Below, one piece after another: positions 32,702 to 41,287 of a stretch of 64,000 nt of DNA. The position numbers and the translations under genes are program-made. Position 1 is the first letter of the stretch. Every line of letters starts with the position of its first letter. The notes beneath the pieces were generated by a model that saw only the letters and a program-made list of their open reading frames with translations, was not told the DNA's origin and did not search any database. The DNA comes from Syntrophotaleaceae bacterium (GTDB lineage Bacteria > Desulfobacterota > Desulfuromonadia > Desulfuromonadales > Syntrophotaleaceae): positions 682,001-746,000 of the forward strand of contig JAWKQB010000001.1 in NCBI GenBank assembly GCA_041390365.1, in the 5' to 3' direction.

Positions 32702-32795
32702 CATTCATTTCCAGCGGCAATGTCAGAGCTTGCGCAGGGGAGACAGGGGCTTTATGATACGGCTAGTGGCTAGCGGATCGAAAAGGAGGCTTATC

Positions 32796-34106
32796 ATGCA
32801 ATTTTTTTCTTTTTGGATGTTAGGGGTGTGGTTGGCAGCAGGTCTCGTCCTTGCAGGCTGTGCCGTCAATCCGGTCACCGGGAGAAGCGAACTGGCCCTG
32901 ATGCAGGTTTCGACGGATCAGGAGATTGAAATCGGCCGTAAAACCTTTCCCGAGGCCGTTCAGCAGATGGGCGGGGAGTACCGCGATCCTGCCCTTAACA
33001 ACTACGTTCGTCAGGTAGGGCAAAAGATCGCACGGACCACTCAGCGTCCCGACCTCCCCTTCGAATTCAAGGTGTTGAACGATTCCACGCCCAACGCATT
33101 CGCTCTTCCGGGCGGTTTCATCGGCATTACCAGGGGGCTGCTGACCGATATGGAGAACGAGGCCCAGCTGGCCTCCGTGCTCGGACATGAGCTGGGACAT
33201 GTCACCGCCCGCCACTCGGTTCAGGGCATGCAGCGGGGCACTCTTCTCAACCTCGGCATGGTTGTGCTGTCGGGGGTGACCGGAGAATCGGCCTACGGTG
33301 CTCTGGCACAGAAGACCGGGCAGGTCGCCGCCCAGCTGCTCGACAACACCTACAGCAGGGAGCAGGAGAGGGAATCGGACCGGTTGGGCGTGGATTATAT
33401 GGTGCTGGCGGGATATGATCCGCAGGGCGCCGTCCAGCTGCAGGAATATTTTTATCGGCAGGTCGAGCGGGGGGCCGAACCGGCGCTGATTACCGGCCTG
33501 TTTCGAACCCATCCCTTTTCCAAGGAGCGGATGATCGATCTGCAGAGCTATATCGCCGGAAAATATCCCCAGATTGCAGGAAATCCCCGCTATGTTATGA
33601 ATCCGCAGCCTTTTCAGCGGGCCGTGGCCGGGCTGCTGGGCGCTAAAAAAGGCTTCGAACTTCATGATCAGGCCGCCAAACTCGAAGAACAGGGACAGCT
33701 GTCCCAGGCTATTGCCCTTTACCTGCAGGCGGCCGCGGCGGCCCCCAATCAAAGTCTGATCCTGGCAGATCTGGGTATGGCCTACGCGCGCGCCGGGGAT
33801 CTCGAATCGGGGCGCCGTCACCTCGCCCAGGCGGTGAAACTCGATGACGGGTATTTCCGTTCCCGGCTGGGGCTTGGCTATGTCCTCCTCGAGAAAAATC
33901 TTCCGGCTGATGCCAGCAAACATCTCGAAGCCAGCATGAAGCTGCTGCCGACCCTGCAGGGGGGCTATCTTCTGGGCCGAAGCTATGAATCGACGGGACG
34001 GAAAAAGGAGGCTGCCGAGCTCTATCTGGCCGTCTCCAAAGCGGATGCCGGAGGGCGTCTGGGCAAAGCTGCCGCAGAACGACTCCGGATCATGGAGGGA
34101 CGGTGA
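32796..34106 (+). CDS. M48-family metalloprotease lipoprotein with TPR repeats (BepA/LoiP-like)
   Basis: A 436-residue periplasmic protease. The signal peptide ends in L-V-L-A-G-C, with Cys22 as lipidated residue. The zinc site is H-E-L-G-H (about residues 131-135), with a third ligand in Q-E-R-E-S-D further on, and the C-terminal third (about 290-436) is a TPR array (A-I-A-L-Y-L-Q-A-A-A-A-A-P). This layout matches BepA and related outer-membrane-assembly quality-control proteases. The ATG at 32796 has AAAGGAGG at the right distance; two in-frame starts upstream at 32730 and 32754 lie before the signal peptide. It overlaps the PH-domain gene by 4 bases. Confidence 0.9.
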   Translation: MQFFSFWMLGVWLAAGLVLAGCAVNPVTGRSELALMQVSTDQEIEIGRKTFPEAVQQMGGEYRDPALNNYVRQVGQKIARTTQRPDLPFEFKVLNDSTPNAFALPGGFIGITRGLLTDMENEAQLASVLGHELGHVTARHSVQGMQRGTLLNLGMVVLSGVTGESAYGALAQKTGQVAAQLLDNTYSREQERESDRLGVDYMVLAGYDPQGAVQLQEYFYRQVERGAEPALITGLFRTHPFSKERMIDLQSYIAGKYPQIAGNPRYVMNPQPFQRAVAGLLGAKKGFELHDQAAKLEEQGQLSQAIALYLQAAAAAPNQSLILADLGMAYARAGDLESGRRHLAQAVKLDDGYFRSRLGLGYVLLEKNLPADASKHLEASMKLLPTLQGGYLLGRSYESTGRKKEAAELYLAVSKADAGGRLGKAAAERLRIMEGR

Positions 34107-34585
34107 GGCGCTGGCGGGACCATCTTCAGGAAGGGGAAACCCTCTGCTGGGAAGGGCGCCCCGCGCCCCGCGCCTTCACCTATCGCCAGTGGCGCTGGTC
34201 GGCGGCGACCCTGTTGCTTGCCGCGGTCGGCCTCGGTGCATCAGCCACACTGCGGTGGCCGCTGACTCTGCACCCCGTCATCCTGGCGTGTCTCGGCCTG
34301 CTGTTTGTCTGGGGTACGGTCGGTCACCTGATCTATTCCCGGTTGGCCTGGGAAAAAGAGTTCTATGCGCTGACCGATCGTCGCCTGCTGGTGAAGTCCG
34401 GTCTCTTTCAACATAGAATTACCGTATTCGACCGGTTGAGCCTGTGCGGAATGAGGCTCAGATACCTGGCACCCTCTCTGTGCACTGTTTCCCTGCAAAG
34501 GCGGGACGGGAGCGGCTCGATCAAGCTGATCTGCCTGGAGCATCCCGAACTCCTGCTGGAAAAGCTTGCTGTAGCCGGGAAATGA
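34103..34585 (+). CDS. PH-domain membrane protein (YdbS/bPH2-like)
   Basis: A 160-residue inner-membrane protein. Two hydrophobic segments lie at about residues 32-52 (A-A-T-L-L-L-A-A-V-G-L-G) and 58-80 (V-I-L-A-C-L-G-L-L-F-V-W-G). They are followed by a bacterial PH-like domain with the usual Y-A-L-T-D-R-R-L-L-V-K-S-G-L segment. The start is GTG, overlapping the protease stop by 4 bases, so the two are translated together. The function of these proteins is not known; the linkage to an envelope protease suggests a role in envelope upkeep, which is only an inference. Confidence 0.78.
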   Translation: MRRWRDHLQEGETLCWEGRPAPRAFTYRQWRWSAATLLLAAVGLGASATLRWPLTLHPVILACLGLLFVWGTVGHLIYSRLAWEKEFYALTDRRLLVKSGLFQHRITVFDRLSLCGMRLRYLAPSLCTVSLQRRDGSGSIKLICLEHPELLLEKLAVAGK

Positions 34586-34660
34586 ATTGCTTTTTGTTTT
34601 TCTGTTGGCTAGCATCATCGATTCAATTTGTCTCTCACAAAAAACGGATAGATCTGTTTC

Positions 34661-36007
34661 ATGGATAAAAAAAACAGCAAGCGGTTTTATCTGGAAACGT
34701 TCGGTTGCCAGATGAATGTGGTCGATTCGGAGCAGATCGTTGGCATCCTCCGGCAGGCAGGGTATGGACAGACCGAGGCCGCTGAATCCGCGGATCTGAT
34801 TCTGCTCAACACCTGCTCGATCCGGGCTCGGGCCGAGCGGAAGGTCTATGGTCATCTCGGCCGTTTCAAACCCCTGAAGGAACGCAATCCCTCCCTGATC
34901 CTTGCCGTCGGTGGATGCGTGGCGCAGCACGAAGGGGAGCGGATGCTGGAAAAGGTTCCCTATCTGGACATCGTTTTCGGCACGCATAACGTCCATCGCC
35001 TGGGCGAGATGCTGGAAACCGTGAAAAAGGAGCGGCGCCGGTGCATCGAGGTCGATTTTCTCGACGAAGAGCAGCGCCGTAGCCTTTTCCCTCCCCGGCT
35101 CCCGAGTTCGGAGGTTTCCCGTTTCGTCACCGTGATTCAGGGTTGCGACAATTTCTGCGCCTACTGCATCGTTCCCCATGTCAGGGGTCGGGAGGTCAGT
35201 CGGGCGAGCGGCGAGATTGTGGCGGAAGTGCGGGAGCTGGTGTCCCAGGGGGCGGCGGAAATCACCCTGGTCGGCCAGAACGTCAACTCCTATGGCTTGA
35301 AGGAAGGAAACGAGATCTCCTTTGCCCGGCTGCTGCGGCGGGTCCACGAGATTGAAGGGCTGCAGCGGCTCCGCTTCATCACCTCCCACCCCAAGGACCT
35401 GTCCGACGAGCTGATCGACTGTTTCGGCGATCTGCCCAAGGTGTGCAAGCACATCCACCTCCCGGTTCAGGCCGGTTCCGACCGGATTCTTGACGCAATG
35501 GGCAGGGGGTACGACCGAAAGCTGTATCTGGACAAGGTGGACCGTTTGCGGCGGGTCTGCCCGGATATCCGCATTACCTCCGACGTCATCGTCGGTTTCC
35601 CCGGGGAGGCAGAGGAAGATTTCGAGCAGACCCTCGATCTTCTGCGGCGGGCCTTCTTCATGGAAATCTATTCCTTCATCTTCTCCCCCCGGGAGGGAAC
35701 CGCTGCAGCACTGCTGCGGGATGCGACTCCGGCCGAAGTCAAGCAGGAGCGCTTCGATCGCATGCTGGCCCTGCAGGATGAAATCACCCGGAATTACCAT
35801 GAGGGGGATGTGGGAAAAATCCTGCCGGTACTGGTTGAGGGGGAGAGCCGGCAGGGCGGCGGGCAGCTCTTCGGAAGAACCACCTGGAACCGGATCGTCA
35901 ACTTCAGGGGTGACAGAAGACTGATCGGCTGCACCGTCCCGGTGCGCCTGGTTCAGGCCCAGCGAAACTCCCACATCGGGGTCCTGGTCGAGGCTCAGGT
36001 GGCGTAG
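34661..36007 (+). CDS. miaB: tRNA-2-methylthio-N6-dimethylallyladenosine synthase MiaB
   Basis: A 448-residue radical SAM methylthiotransferase that modifies A37 of tRNAs reading UNN codons. The UPF0004 domain ligates one cluster through cysteines in F-G-C-Q-M-N, N-T-C-S-I-R and G-G-C-V-A-Q. The radical SAM cluster is in C-D-N-F-C-A-Y-C-I-V-P. A C-terminal TRAM domain follows (L-V-E-G-E-S-R ... N-R-I-V-N-F). N-T-C-S-I-R-A-R-A-E-R-K distinguishes MiaB from RimO and MtaB. A 75-base gap precedes it. Confidence 0.96.
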   Translation: MDKKNSKRFYLETFGCQMNVVDSEQIVGILRQAGYGQTEAAESADLILLNTCSIRARAERKVYGHLGRFKPLKERNPSLILAVGGCVAQHEGERMLEKVPYLDIVFGTHNVHRLGEMLETVKKERRRCIEVDFLDEEQRRSLFPPRLPSSEVSRFVTVIQGCDNFCAYCIVPHVRGREVSRASGEIVAEVRELVSQGAAEITLVGQNVNSYGLKEGNEISFARLLRRVHEIEGLQRLRFITSHPKDLSDELIDCFGDLPKVCKHIHLPVQAGSDRILDAMGRGYDRKLYLDKVDRLRRVCPDIRITSDVIVGFPGEAEEDFEQTLDLLRRAFFMEIYSFIFSPREGTAAALLRDATPAEVKQERFDRMLALQDEITRNYHEGDVGKILPVLVEGESRQGGGQLFGRTTWNRIVNFRGDRRLIGCTVPVRLVQAQRNSHIGVLVEAQVA

Positions 36008-36034
36008 GGTTGCCGTTCAAATAACAAAAGCCGA

Positions 36035-36048
36035 TTTCGATTTCGAAA
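36035..36048. repeat. Short GATTTC repeat between miaB and PHP gene
   Basis: GATTTCGATTTCG within the 73-base gap. It is the same 6-base word as the larger array at 39597-39690. Confidence 0.5.
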
Positions 36049-36080
36049 AATAAAACTATTCAATTGATTGCGGAGTCCTC

Positions 36081-36734
36081 ATGATCGATCTCCATACCCA
36101 TTCCATTTTCAGCGACGGCGAGCTGATTCCCGCAGAACTGACACGACGGGCCGCCGTCGCCGGCTATCGTGCCCTCGGCATTACCGATCACGGCGACATG
36201 TCCAACATGGATCTGATCATTCCCCGCATCGTCCGGGTAGCCGGCCAGTTGGGGGAGGCCTGGGGAATAACGGTGGTGCCGGGCATCGAATTGACCCATA
36301 TTCCTCCGGCACTGATCGCCGATGCCGCGCAGGAGGCCCGTGCCCTTGGGGCCCGGCTGGTGGTTTGCCATGGCGAGACTCTGGCCGAGCCGGTCGCCGA
36401 GGGAACCAACCGGGCGGCGCTGCTGGCCGATATCGATATCCTCGCCCATCCGGGGCTGATTTCAGCGGAAGAGGTGGCCCTGGCCGCGAAGCGCGGCATC
36501 TGCCTGGAAATCACCACTCGCGCCGGCCATTCGCTGAGCAACGGCCATGTCGCCCGCGTGGCCCTGGCAGGCGGGGCGAAGCTGGTGGTCAATAGCGACA
36601 GCCACGCCCCCAGGGACCTGACCTCCCTCCACCGGGCCCGCCTGATCGCCCTCGGCGCCGGTCTGAGCGAAGAGCAGTTCGAACAGTGCCGAAAAAACGG
36701 CGAGGACCTGGTCAAAAGGATAATGATTGATTGA
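36081..36734 (+). CDS. PHP-domain phosphoesterase
   Basis: A 217-residue enzyme with the four PHP metal-binding motifs: M-I-D-L-H-T-H-S-I-F-S-D-G at the start, I-T-D-H-G-D, V-V-C-H-G-E-T, and N-S-D-S-H-A-P near the end. PHP enzymes hydrolyse phosphoester bonds; histidinol phosphatases and small nucleotide or nucleic-acid phosphoesterases belong here. Neighbours (miaB, M42 peptidase) do not indicate a pathway, and no histidine genes are near. The ATG at 36081 has GGAG before it. Confidence 0.85.
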   Translation: MIDLHTHSIFSDGELIPAELTRRAAVAGYRALGITDHGDMSNMDLIIPRIVRVAGQLGEAWGITVVPGIELTHIPPALIADAAQEARALGARLVVCHGETLAEPVAEGTNRAALLADIDILAHPGLISAEEVALAAKRGICLEITTRAGHSLSNGHVARVALAGGAKLVVNSDSHAPRDLTSLHRARLIALGAGLSEEQFEQCRKNGEDLVKRIMID

Positions 36735-36748
36735 AGGTTTTGATCCTG

Positions 36749-36784
36749 GTCCATTCCGTCCACAACGTCCATAACGTCCATAAC
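36749..36784. repeat. Four 9-bp GTCC-units between PHP and M42 genes
   Basis: Exactly four 9-base units, each beginning GTCC: GTCCATTCC, GTCCACAAC, GTCCATAAC, GTCCATAAC. It ends 21 bases before the M42 peptidase start. An upstream in-frame ATG would translate it as a V-H-N repeat. Confidence 0.85.
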
Positions 36785-36805
36785 GCTCTTGCCGAAAGGA
36801 AGATC

Positions 36806-37873
36806 ATGAACGATAAAGATTTCGCATTCTTGCAGGAAATGGTGGAAACTCCCAGCCCCTCCGGCTTCGAACAGCCGGTACAGCGGATCGTCAGGCGGGA
36901 GATGGAGGGTGTTGCCGACGAGATCCGGACCGATGTCATGGGCAATGTGATCGCCCGCCTGCGGGGACCCGCCGACGGGTTGAAGGTCATGCTGGCCGGG
37001 CATTGCGACGAGATCGGCTTCATGATCCGCTATATCGACGAAAACGGCTTTCTCTATTTCGCCCCCATCGGCGGCGTGGACGCCCATCTGGTTCCCGGGC
37101 AAAGGGTGCACATCCACACGACCAACGGTCCGATCCTCGGAGTGGTTGGCAAAAAGCCGATCCATCTCATGGAGCAGAAGGATCGAGAGACGGTGGTCAA
37201 GCTGTCCAGTCAGTTCATCGACATCGGCTGTGCCGACGGGGATGCCGCCAAGAAGCTGGTTTCCGTCGGCGACCCCGTGACATTCGCCGTCGGCCTGGAG
37301 CGTCTGCAGGGGGATCTGGTCGCATCGCGGGCCTTCGATGACAAGATGGGAGCCTTCATCGTCACCCAGGTCCTCAAGGAGGTGCGCAGACGCGGGCCGA
37401 TACCGGTGGACCTGTACGGCGTGACGACGGTCCAGGAGGAGATCGGCCTGCGGGGTGCGACGACAAGTACCTACGGCGTTGATCCCGCTGTCGGTATTGC
37501 CATCGATGTCGGTTTTGCCACCGATTTTCCCGGAGTGGAAAAGAAGGAGATCGGGGAATTCAAGGTCGGGCAGGGTCCGATCATCTCCCGGGGCGCCAAT
37601 ATCAATCCCGCCCTGTACGAACTGCTGCTGGCCACCGCCAGGGAGGAGCAGATCCCGTTCCAGATCATGGGCGCGCCCCGGGCCACCGGCACCGACGCCA
37701 ACGCCATGCAGCTTTCCCGGGGAGGCGTTGCCGCCGCCCTGCTTCAGGTCCCCTTGCGCTACATGCATTCACCGGTGGAGGTGCTGTCCCTGGCCGACCT
37801 GGAGAACACCATCAAACTGCTGGCCGGACTGATGCCGCGCCTGGCCGCCGCGGGGTCCTTTATCCCTAATTAA
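36806..37873 (+). CDS. M42-family metallopeptidase (glutamyl aminopeptidase/endoglucanase family)
   Basis: A 355-residue dinuclear zinc aminopeptidase. Visible metal-binding motifs are A-G-H-C-D-E-I-G-F, A-F-D-D-K-M-G, V-Q-E-E-I-G-L-R-G, G-I-A-I-D-V-G-F-A-T-D and A-T-G-T-D-A-N at the end. These cytosolic enzymes trim peptides and often form large tetrahedral dodecamers. The ATG at 36806 follows GAAAGGAAG. A longer frame from 36731 is rejected because its extra 25 codons are the 9-base repeat. Confidence 0.93.
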   Translation: MNDKDFAFLQEMVETPSPSGFEQPVQRIVRREMEGVADEIRTDVMGNVIARLRGPADGLKVMLAGHCDEIGFMIRYIDENGFLYFAPIGGVDAHLVPGQRVHIHTTNGPILGVVGKKPIHLMEQKDRETVVKLSSQFIDIGCADGDAAKKLVSVGDPVTFAVGLERLQGDLVASRAFDDKMGAFIVTQVLKEVRRRGPIPVDLYGVTTVQEEIGLRGATTSTYGVDPAVGIAIDVGFATDFPGVEKKEIGEFKVGQGPIISRGANINPALYELLLATAREEQIPFQIMGAPRATGTDANAMQLSRGGVAAALLQVPLRYMHSPVEVLSLADLENTIKLLAGLMPRLAAAGSFIPN

Positions 37874-37880
37874 CGCAAAA

Positions 37881-37967
37881 TGTCATTCCCGAGGCGATTT
37901 TGATCGGGAATCCAGCCGTTAAAACCCCGAAATCGTGGATGCCCGATAGAACCCCTAGGGCATGACG
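37881..37967 (+). repeat. 87-bp double-hairpin dispersed repeat, copy A
   Basis: An 87-base element between the M42 gene and guaB. The first hairpin pairs ATTCCCGA with TCGGGAAT; the second pairs ATGCCC with GGGCAT. A second copy of identical length lies inverted at 43588-43674 and matches about 66 of 87 bases by eye, with nearly all differences in the centre. REP-like or MITE-like in form. Confidence 0.85.
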
Positions 37968-38026
37968 GCACGAATCTGAGACTGCATGCTCTTCGTGGCG
38001 CAAACTCTTTTTCCACAGTTTTTCAT

Positions 38027-38056
38027 TTGACGCAGGGCGGGTGATTTGACTAACAT
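38027..38056 (+). promoter_or_regulatory. Candidate sigma-70 promoter for guaB
   Basis: TTGACG (38027-38032), an 18-base spacer, then TAACAT (38051-38056). It would start transcription about 30 bases before the guaB ATG at 38095. Confidence 0.45.
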
Positions 38057-38094
38057 GGCCGATTAATATTTTTACCCAAAGCAAGGAGAAGGCG

Positions 38095-39567
38095 ATGCAG
38101 GGTCATGGTGAAATACAGGAAGGTTTAACATTCGACGACGTCTTGCTTGTGCCCGCCCATTCGACGGTCCTGCCCAAGGAAGTCGACCTTACAACGAGTC
38201 TGACCGCCCAAATTCAGCTGAACGTGCCGTTGCTTTCCGCAGCCATGGATACCGTTACCGAGGCGCGGACCGCCATCGGCATGGCCCGGGAAGGCGGCAT
38301 GGGTATCGTGCACAAGAACATGTCGCCGGCGGAGCAGGCTCTCGAGGTCGATCAGGTCAAAAAATCGGAAAGCGGCATGATCGTCGATCCCATTACCATG
38401 CGGCCGGACCAGAAGATTTTCGAAGCCCTGGAGTTGATGGAGAAATATCGCATCTCCGGCGTGCCGATCACCGAGGGGGGCAAGCTGGTCGGCATTCTGA
38501 CCAACCGCGACCTTCGTTTTGAAACCCGGCTCGAACAGCCGATTTCTAACGTCATGACCAAGGAAAATCTGGTCACCGTTCCCCCTGGAACGACTCTCGA
38601 AGAAGCCAAATACCATCTGCACAAGCACCGCATTGAAAAGCTGCTGGTGGTCGATGAACATTTTGCCCTGAAAGGGCTGATCACCATCAAAGACATTGAA
38701 AAAGTCCGCAAATATCCCTTCGCCTGCAAGGACGAACTGGGGCGGCTGCGCGTCGGCGCGGCAGTGGGCGTCGGCAACGATCGTGAGGAACGGCTCGAGG
38801 CTCTGGTCAGGGCCGGGGTTGACGTGGTGGTCCTGGATACCGCCCACGGCCACTCAAAAGCCGTCCTGGAAGCGATTGTGGATACCCGGCGGGCCTATCC
38901 GGAACTGCAACTGGTGGCTGGAAACATCGCGACCGCCGAAGCCGCCGAGGCCCTGATCAGGGCGGGAGCCGATGCGGTCAAGGTCGGCATCGGACCGGGA
39001 TCGATCTGCACCACCCGCGTCGTGGCCGGTGTCGGGGTGCCCCAGATCACCGCTATCATGGAGGTGGCCAAGGTCACCCGCAAGGCGGGGATCCCCCTGA
39101 TCGCCGACGGCGGCATCAAGTATTCCGGTGAACTGCCCAAGGCCGTCGCCGCAGGCGCCGACGTGATCATGATCGGCTCCCTGTTCGCCGGCACCGAAGA
39201 ATCCCCCGGTGAAACAATCCTGTACCAGGGGCGTACCTACAAGTCCTATCGCGGCATGGGCAGTCTCGGCGCCATGAAGCAGGGGAGCAAGGACCGCTAT
39301 TTTCAGGGGGACGTGGAAACCGAGGTGAAACTGGTGCCCGAAGGGGTTGAGGGGCGGGTTCCCTTTCGCGGCAACCTGTCCGACAACGTTCACCAGCTGC
39401 TCGGAGGTCTGCGTGCCGGAATGGGCTATACCGGCTGCCGCAATCTCAAGGAGCTGCAGGAAAAGGCCCGTTTCATCCGCATCACCAACGCCGGCCTGCG
39501 CGAATCCCACGTCCACGACGTCAATATCACCCACGAGGCACCCAACTACCGGGTGGAGCGGAGCTGA
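38095..39567 (+). CDS. guaB: Inosine-5'-monophosphate dehydrogenase GuaB
   Basis: A 490-residue enzyme that oxidises IMP to XMP with NAD, the rate-limiting step to GMP. It has the TIM-barrel core with the catalytic cysteine in G-P-G-S-I-C-T-T-R-V-V-A-G, two CBS domains inserted at about residues 95-210 (M-T-K-E-N-L-V-T-V, L-V-V-D-E-H-F-A-L-K-G), and the flap G-M-G-S-L-G-A-M. Length is normal. A strong ribosome site (AAGGAGAAGGCG) precedes the ATG. guaA follows, so GMP synthesis from IMP is encoded as one unit, separated by the 6-base periodic spacer. Confidence 0.97.
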   Translation: MQGHGEIQEGLTFDDVLLVPAHSTVLPKEVDLTTSLTAQIQLNVPLLSAAMDTVTEARTAIGMAREGGMGIVHKNMSPAEQALEVDQVKKSESGMIVDPITMRPDQKIFEALELMEKYRISGVPITEGGKLVGILTNRDLRFETRLEQPISNVMTKENLVTVPPGTTLEEAKYHLHKHRIEKLLVVDEHFALKGLITIKDIEKVRKYPFACKDELGRLRVGAAVGVGNDREERLEALVRAGVDVVVLDTAHGHSKAVLEAIVDTRRAYPELQLVAGNIATAEAAEALIRAGADAVKVGIGPGSICTTRVVAGVGVPQITAIMEVAKVTRKAGIPLIADGGIKYSGELPKAVAAGADVIMIGSLFAGTEESPGETILYQGRTYKSYRGMGSLGAMKQGSKDRYFQGDVETEVKLVPEGVEGRVPFRGNLSDNVHQLLGGLRAGMGYTGCRNLKELQEKARFIRITNAGLRESHVHDVNITHEAPNYRVERS

Positions 39568-39596
39568 TACAGAGGCTTAGGTTGTAGACTTCGGTT

Positions 39597-39690
39597 TGAG
39601 TCGAAATCGAAATCGCTATCGAAATCGATATCGGATTTTGGGTTTTCGTTTTTTCGACCCCGACGCCGATTTCGATTTTGATTTCGATAA
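39597..39690. repeat. Six-base periodic array between guaB and guaA
   Basis: The gap of 153 bases holds TCGAAA/ATCGCT-type 6-base words (39601-39634) and the reverse-complement words CGATTT-CGATTT-TGATTT-CGA (39667-39687). Left and right can pair over about 15 bases with one mismatch, giving a long hairpin with an approximately 50-base loop. Confidence 0.85.
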
Positions 39691-39720
39691 AACCAAAACA
39701 CCTGCTTCTTTGGAGTACCC

Positions 39721-41283
39721 ATGCACCAGGACATTCACCGCGAAAAGATCCTCATTCTCGATTTCGGCTCCCAGTACACCCAGCTCATCGCCCGGCGGGT
39801 GCGGGAAGCGCATGTCTACTGTGAGCTGCACCCCTTCGACATGTCTCTGGAGGCGATCAGGGCTTTCGCTCCCCGGGGGATCATTCTTTCCGGAGGACCG
39901 AAGTCGGTTTACGAGGACGGAGCTCCGGCCATTGCCGAAGAGCTGTTCGAGCTGGGGGTTCCCGTGCTGGGGATCTGCTACGGCATGCAGCTGATGAGCC
40001 GCCATTTCGGCGGGGAGGTGGTGCCGGCGGGAAAGCGGGAATACGGGCACGCGGACCTGCATGCCGCGGGGGAACCCGGTCCGATTTTCGAGGGCTTTTT
40101 CCTTGATGGCAGAAGCCCGGTCTGGATGAGCCACGGCGACCATGTGGCCCGGGTACCGGCAGGCTTCGAGGTGGTGGCGTCGACGGAAAATGCTCCGGTC
40201 TGCGTCATCCAGGACGTATCGCGCAAGCTGTACGGCGTGCAGTTCCATCCCGAGGTGAACCACACCCCACGGGGGGAGCTGCTGCTCGATGCCTTTGTCC
40301 GGCAGATCTGCGGCTGCACCGGCAAATGGACGCCGGGCAACATCATCGAGGACGCCGTGGCCCGGATTCGCGAGCAGGTCGGCAAGGACCGGGTCATTCT
40401 CGGCCTGTCCGGCGGAGTCGATTCCTCGGTGGCGGCGACCCTGATCCATCGGGCCATCGGCGATCAGCTGATCTGCGTCTTCGTCGACAACGGCCTGTTG
40501 CGGCTGGGGGAGGGGGATCAGGTCATGGCCACCTTCGCCGAAAACATGGGGGTCAAGGTCATCCGCGTCGATGCCGAAGAGCGTTTTCTGAAGGCTCTGG
40601 CCGGCGAGGCCGACCCGGAAAGGAAGCGCAAGATCATCGGCAATCTCTTCGTCGATATCTTCGAGGAAGAGGCGGCCAGGATCACCGACGCCCGGTGGCT
40701 GGCCCAGGGCACCATCTATCCCGATGTCATCGAATCGGCCGGGGGCAAGACCGGCAAGGCCCATAATATCAAGAGCCATCACAATGTCGGGGGCCTGCCC
40801 GATTACATGAAACTGTCGTTGCTCGAACCGCTGCGGGAACTGTTCAAGGACGAGGTGCGGGCCATCGGCGAGGAGATGGGCCTGCCCCACCAGATGGTGT
40901 GGAGACATCCGTTTCCCGGTCCCGGTCTCGGCGTGCGCATCCTCGGCGAGATCAAAAAGGAATACGCCGACATTTTGCGGCGGGCGGATGCCATCTATAT
41001 CGAGGAACTCTACCGCACGGGACATTACGACAAGATCAGCCAGGCCTTCGCCGTCTTTCTGCCGGTCAAAAGTGTCGGCGTGATGGGCGACGGTCGCACC
41101 TATGAATACGTCGTCGCCCTGCGCGCCGTCGAAACCAAAGACTTCATGACCGCCGGCTGGTATCCACTGCCCTATGGCGATCTCGCCCACATCAGCGGGC
41201 GGATCATCAACGAGGTCAAAGGGGTCAACCGTGTCGTCTACGACATCTCCAGCAAACCCCCGGCAACCATCGAATGGGAATGA
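39721..41283 (+). CDS. guaA: GMP synthase (glutamine-hydrolysing) GuaA
   Basis: A 520-residue two-part enzyme that aminates XMP to GMP. The N-terminal class I glutaminase has the nucleophile in G-I-C-Y-G-M-Q and the H/E pair in Q-F-H-P-E-V-N-H-T. The synthetase domain has the PP-loop S-G-G-V-D-S-S-V for ATP pyrophosphate and the dimerisation domain with P-G-P-G-L-G-V-R near the end. The C terminus reads K-P-P-A-T-I-E-W-E, as in other GuaA proteins. It follows guaB and is followed after 4 bases by a WYL-regulator start. Confidence 0.98.
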   Translation: MHQDIHREKILILDFGSQYTQLIARRVREAHVYCELHPFDMSLEAIRAFAPRGIILSGGPKSVYEDGAPAIAEELFELGVPVLGICYGMQLMSRHFGGEVVPAGKREYGHADLHAAGEPGPIFEGFFLDGRSPVWMSHGDHVARVPAGFEVVASTENAPVCVIQDVSRKLYGVQFHPEVNHTPRGELLLDAFVRQICGCTGKWTPGNIIEDAVARIREQVGKDRVILGLSGGVDSSVAATLIHRAIGDQLICVFVDNGLLRLGEGDQVMATFAENMGVKVIRVDAEERFLKALAGEADPERKRKIIGNLFVDIFEEEAARITDARWLAQGTIYPDVIESAGGKTGKAHNIKSHHNVGGLPDYMKLSLLEPLRELFKDEVRAIGEEMGLPHQMVWRHPFPGPGLGVRILGEIKKEYADILRRADAIYIEELYRTGHYDKISQAFAVFLPVKSVGVMGDGRTYEYVVALRAVETKDFMTAGWYPLPYGDLAHISGRIINEVKGVNRVVYDISSKPPATIEWE

Positions 41284-41287
41284 GCCG

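Noticed and set aside
32730..32795. Upstream start for the M48 protease
   Set aside because: It would place 22 residues before the lipoprotein signal peptide; the ATG at 32796 has AAAGGAGG.
34241..35974. Open frame of 577 codons antisense to miaB
   Set aside because: Covers a clear miaB gene on the other strand; translation is low in hydrophobic patterning and lacks motifs.
36731..36805. Upstream start for the M42 peptidase that adds V-H-N-V-H-N repeats
   Set aside because: The extra codons are the 9-bp DNA repeat; the ATG at 36806 has a ribosome site and gives the normal N terminus.
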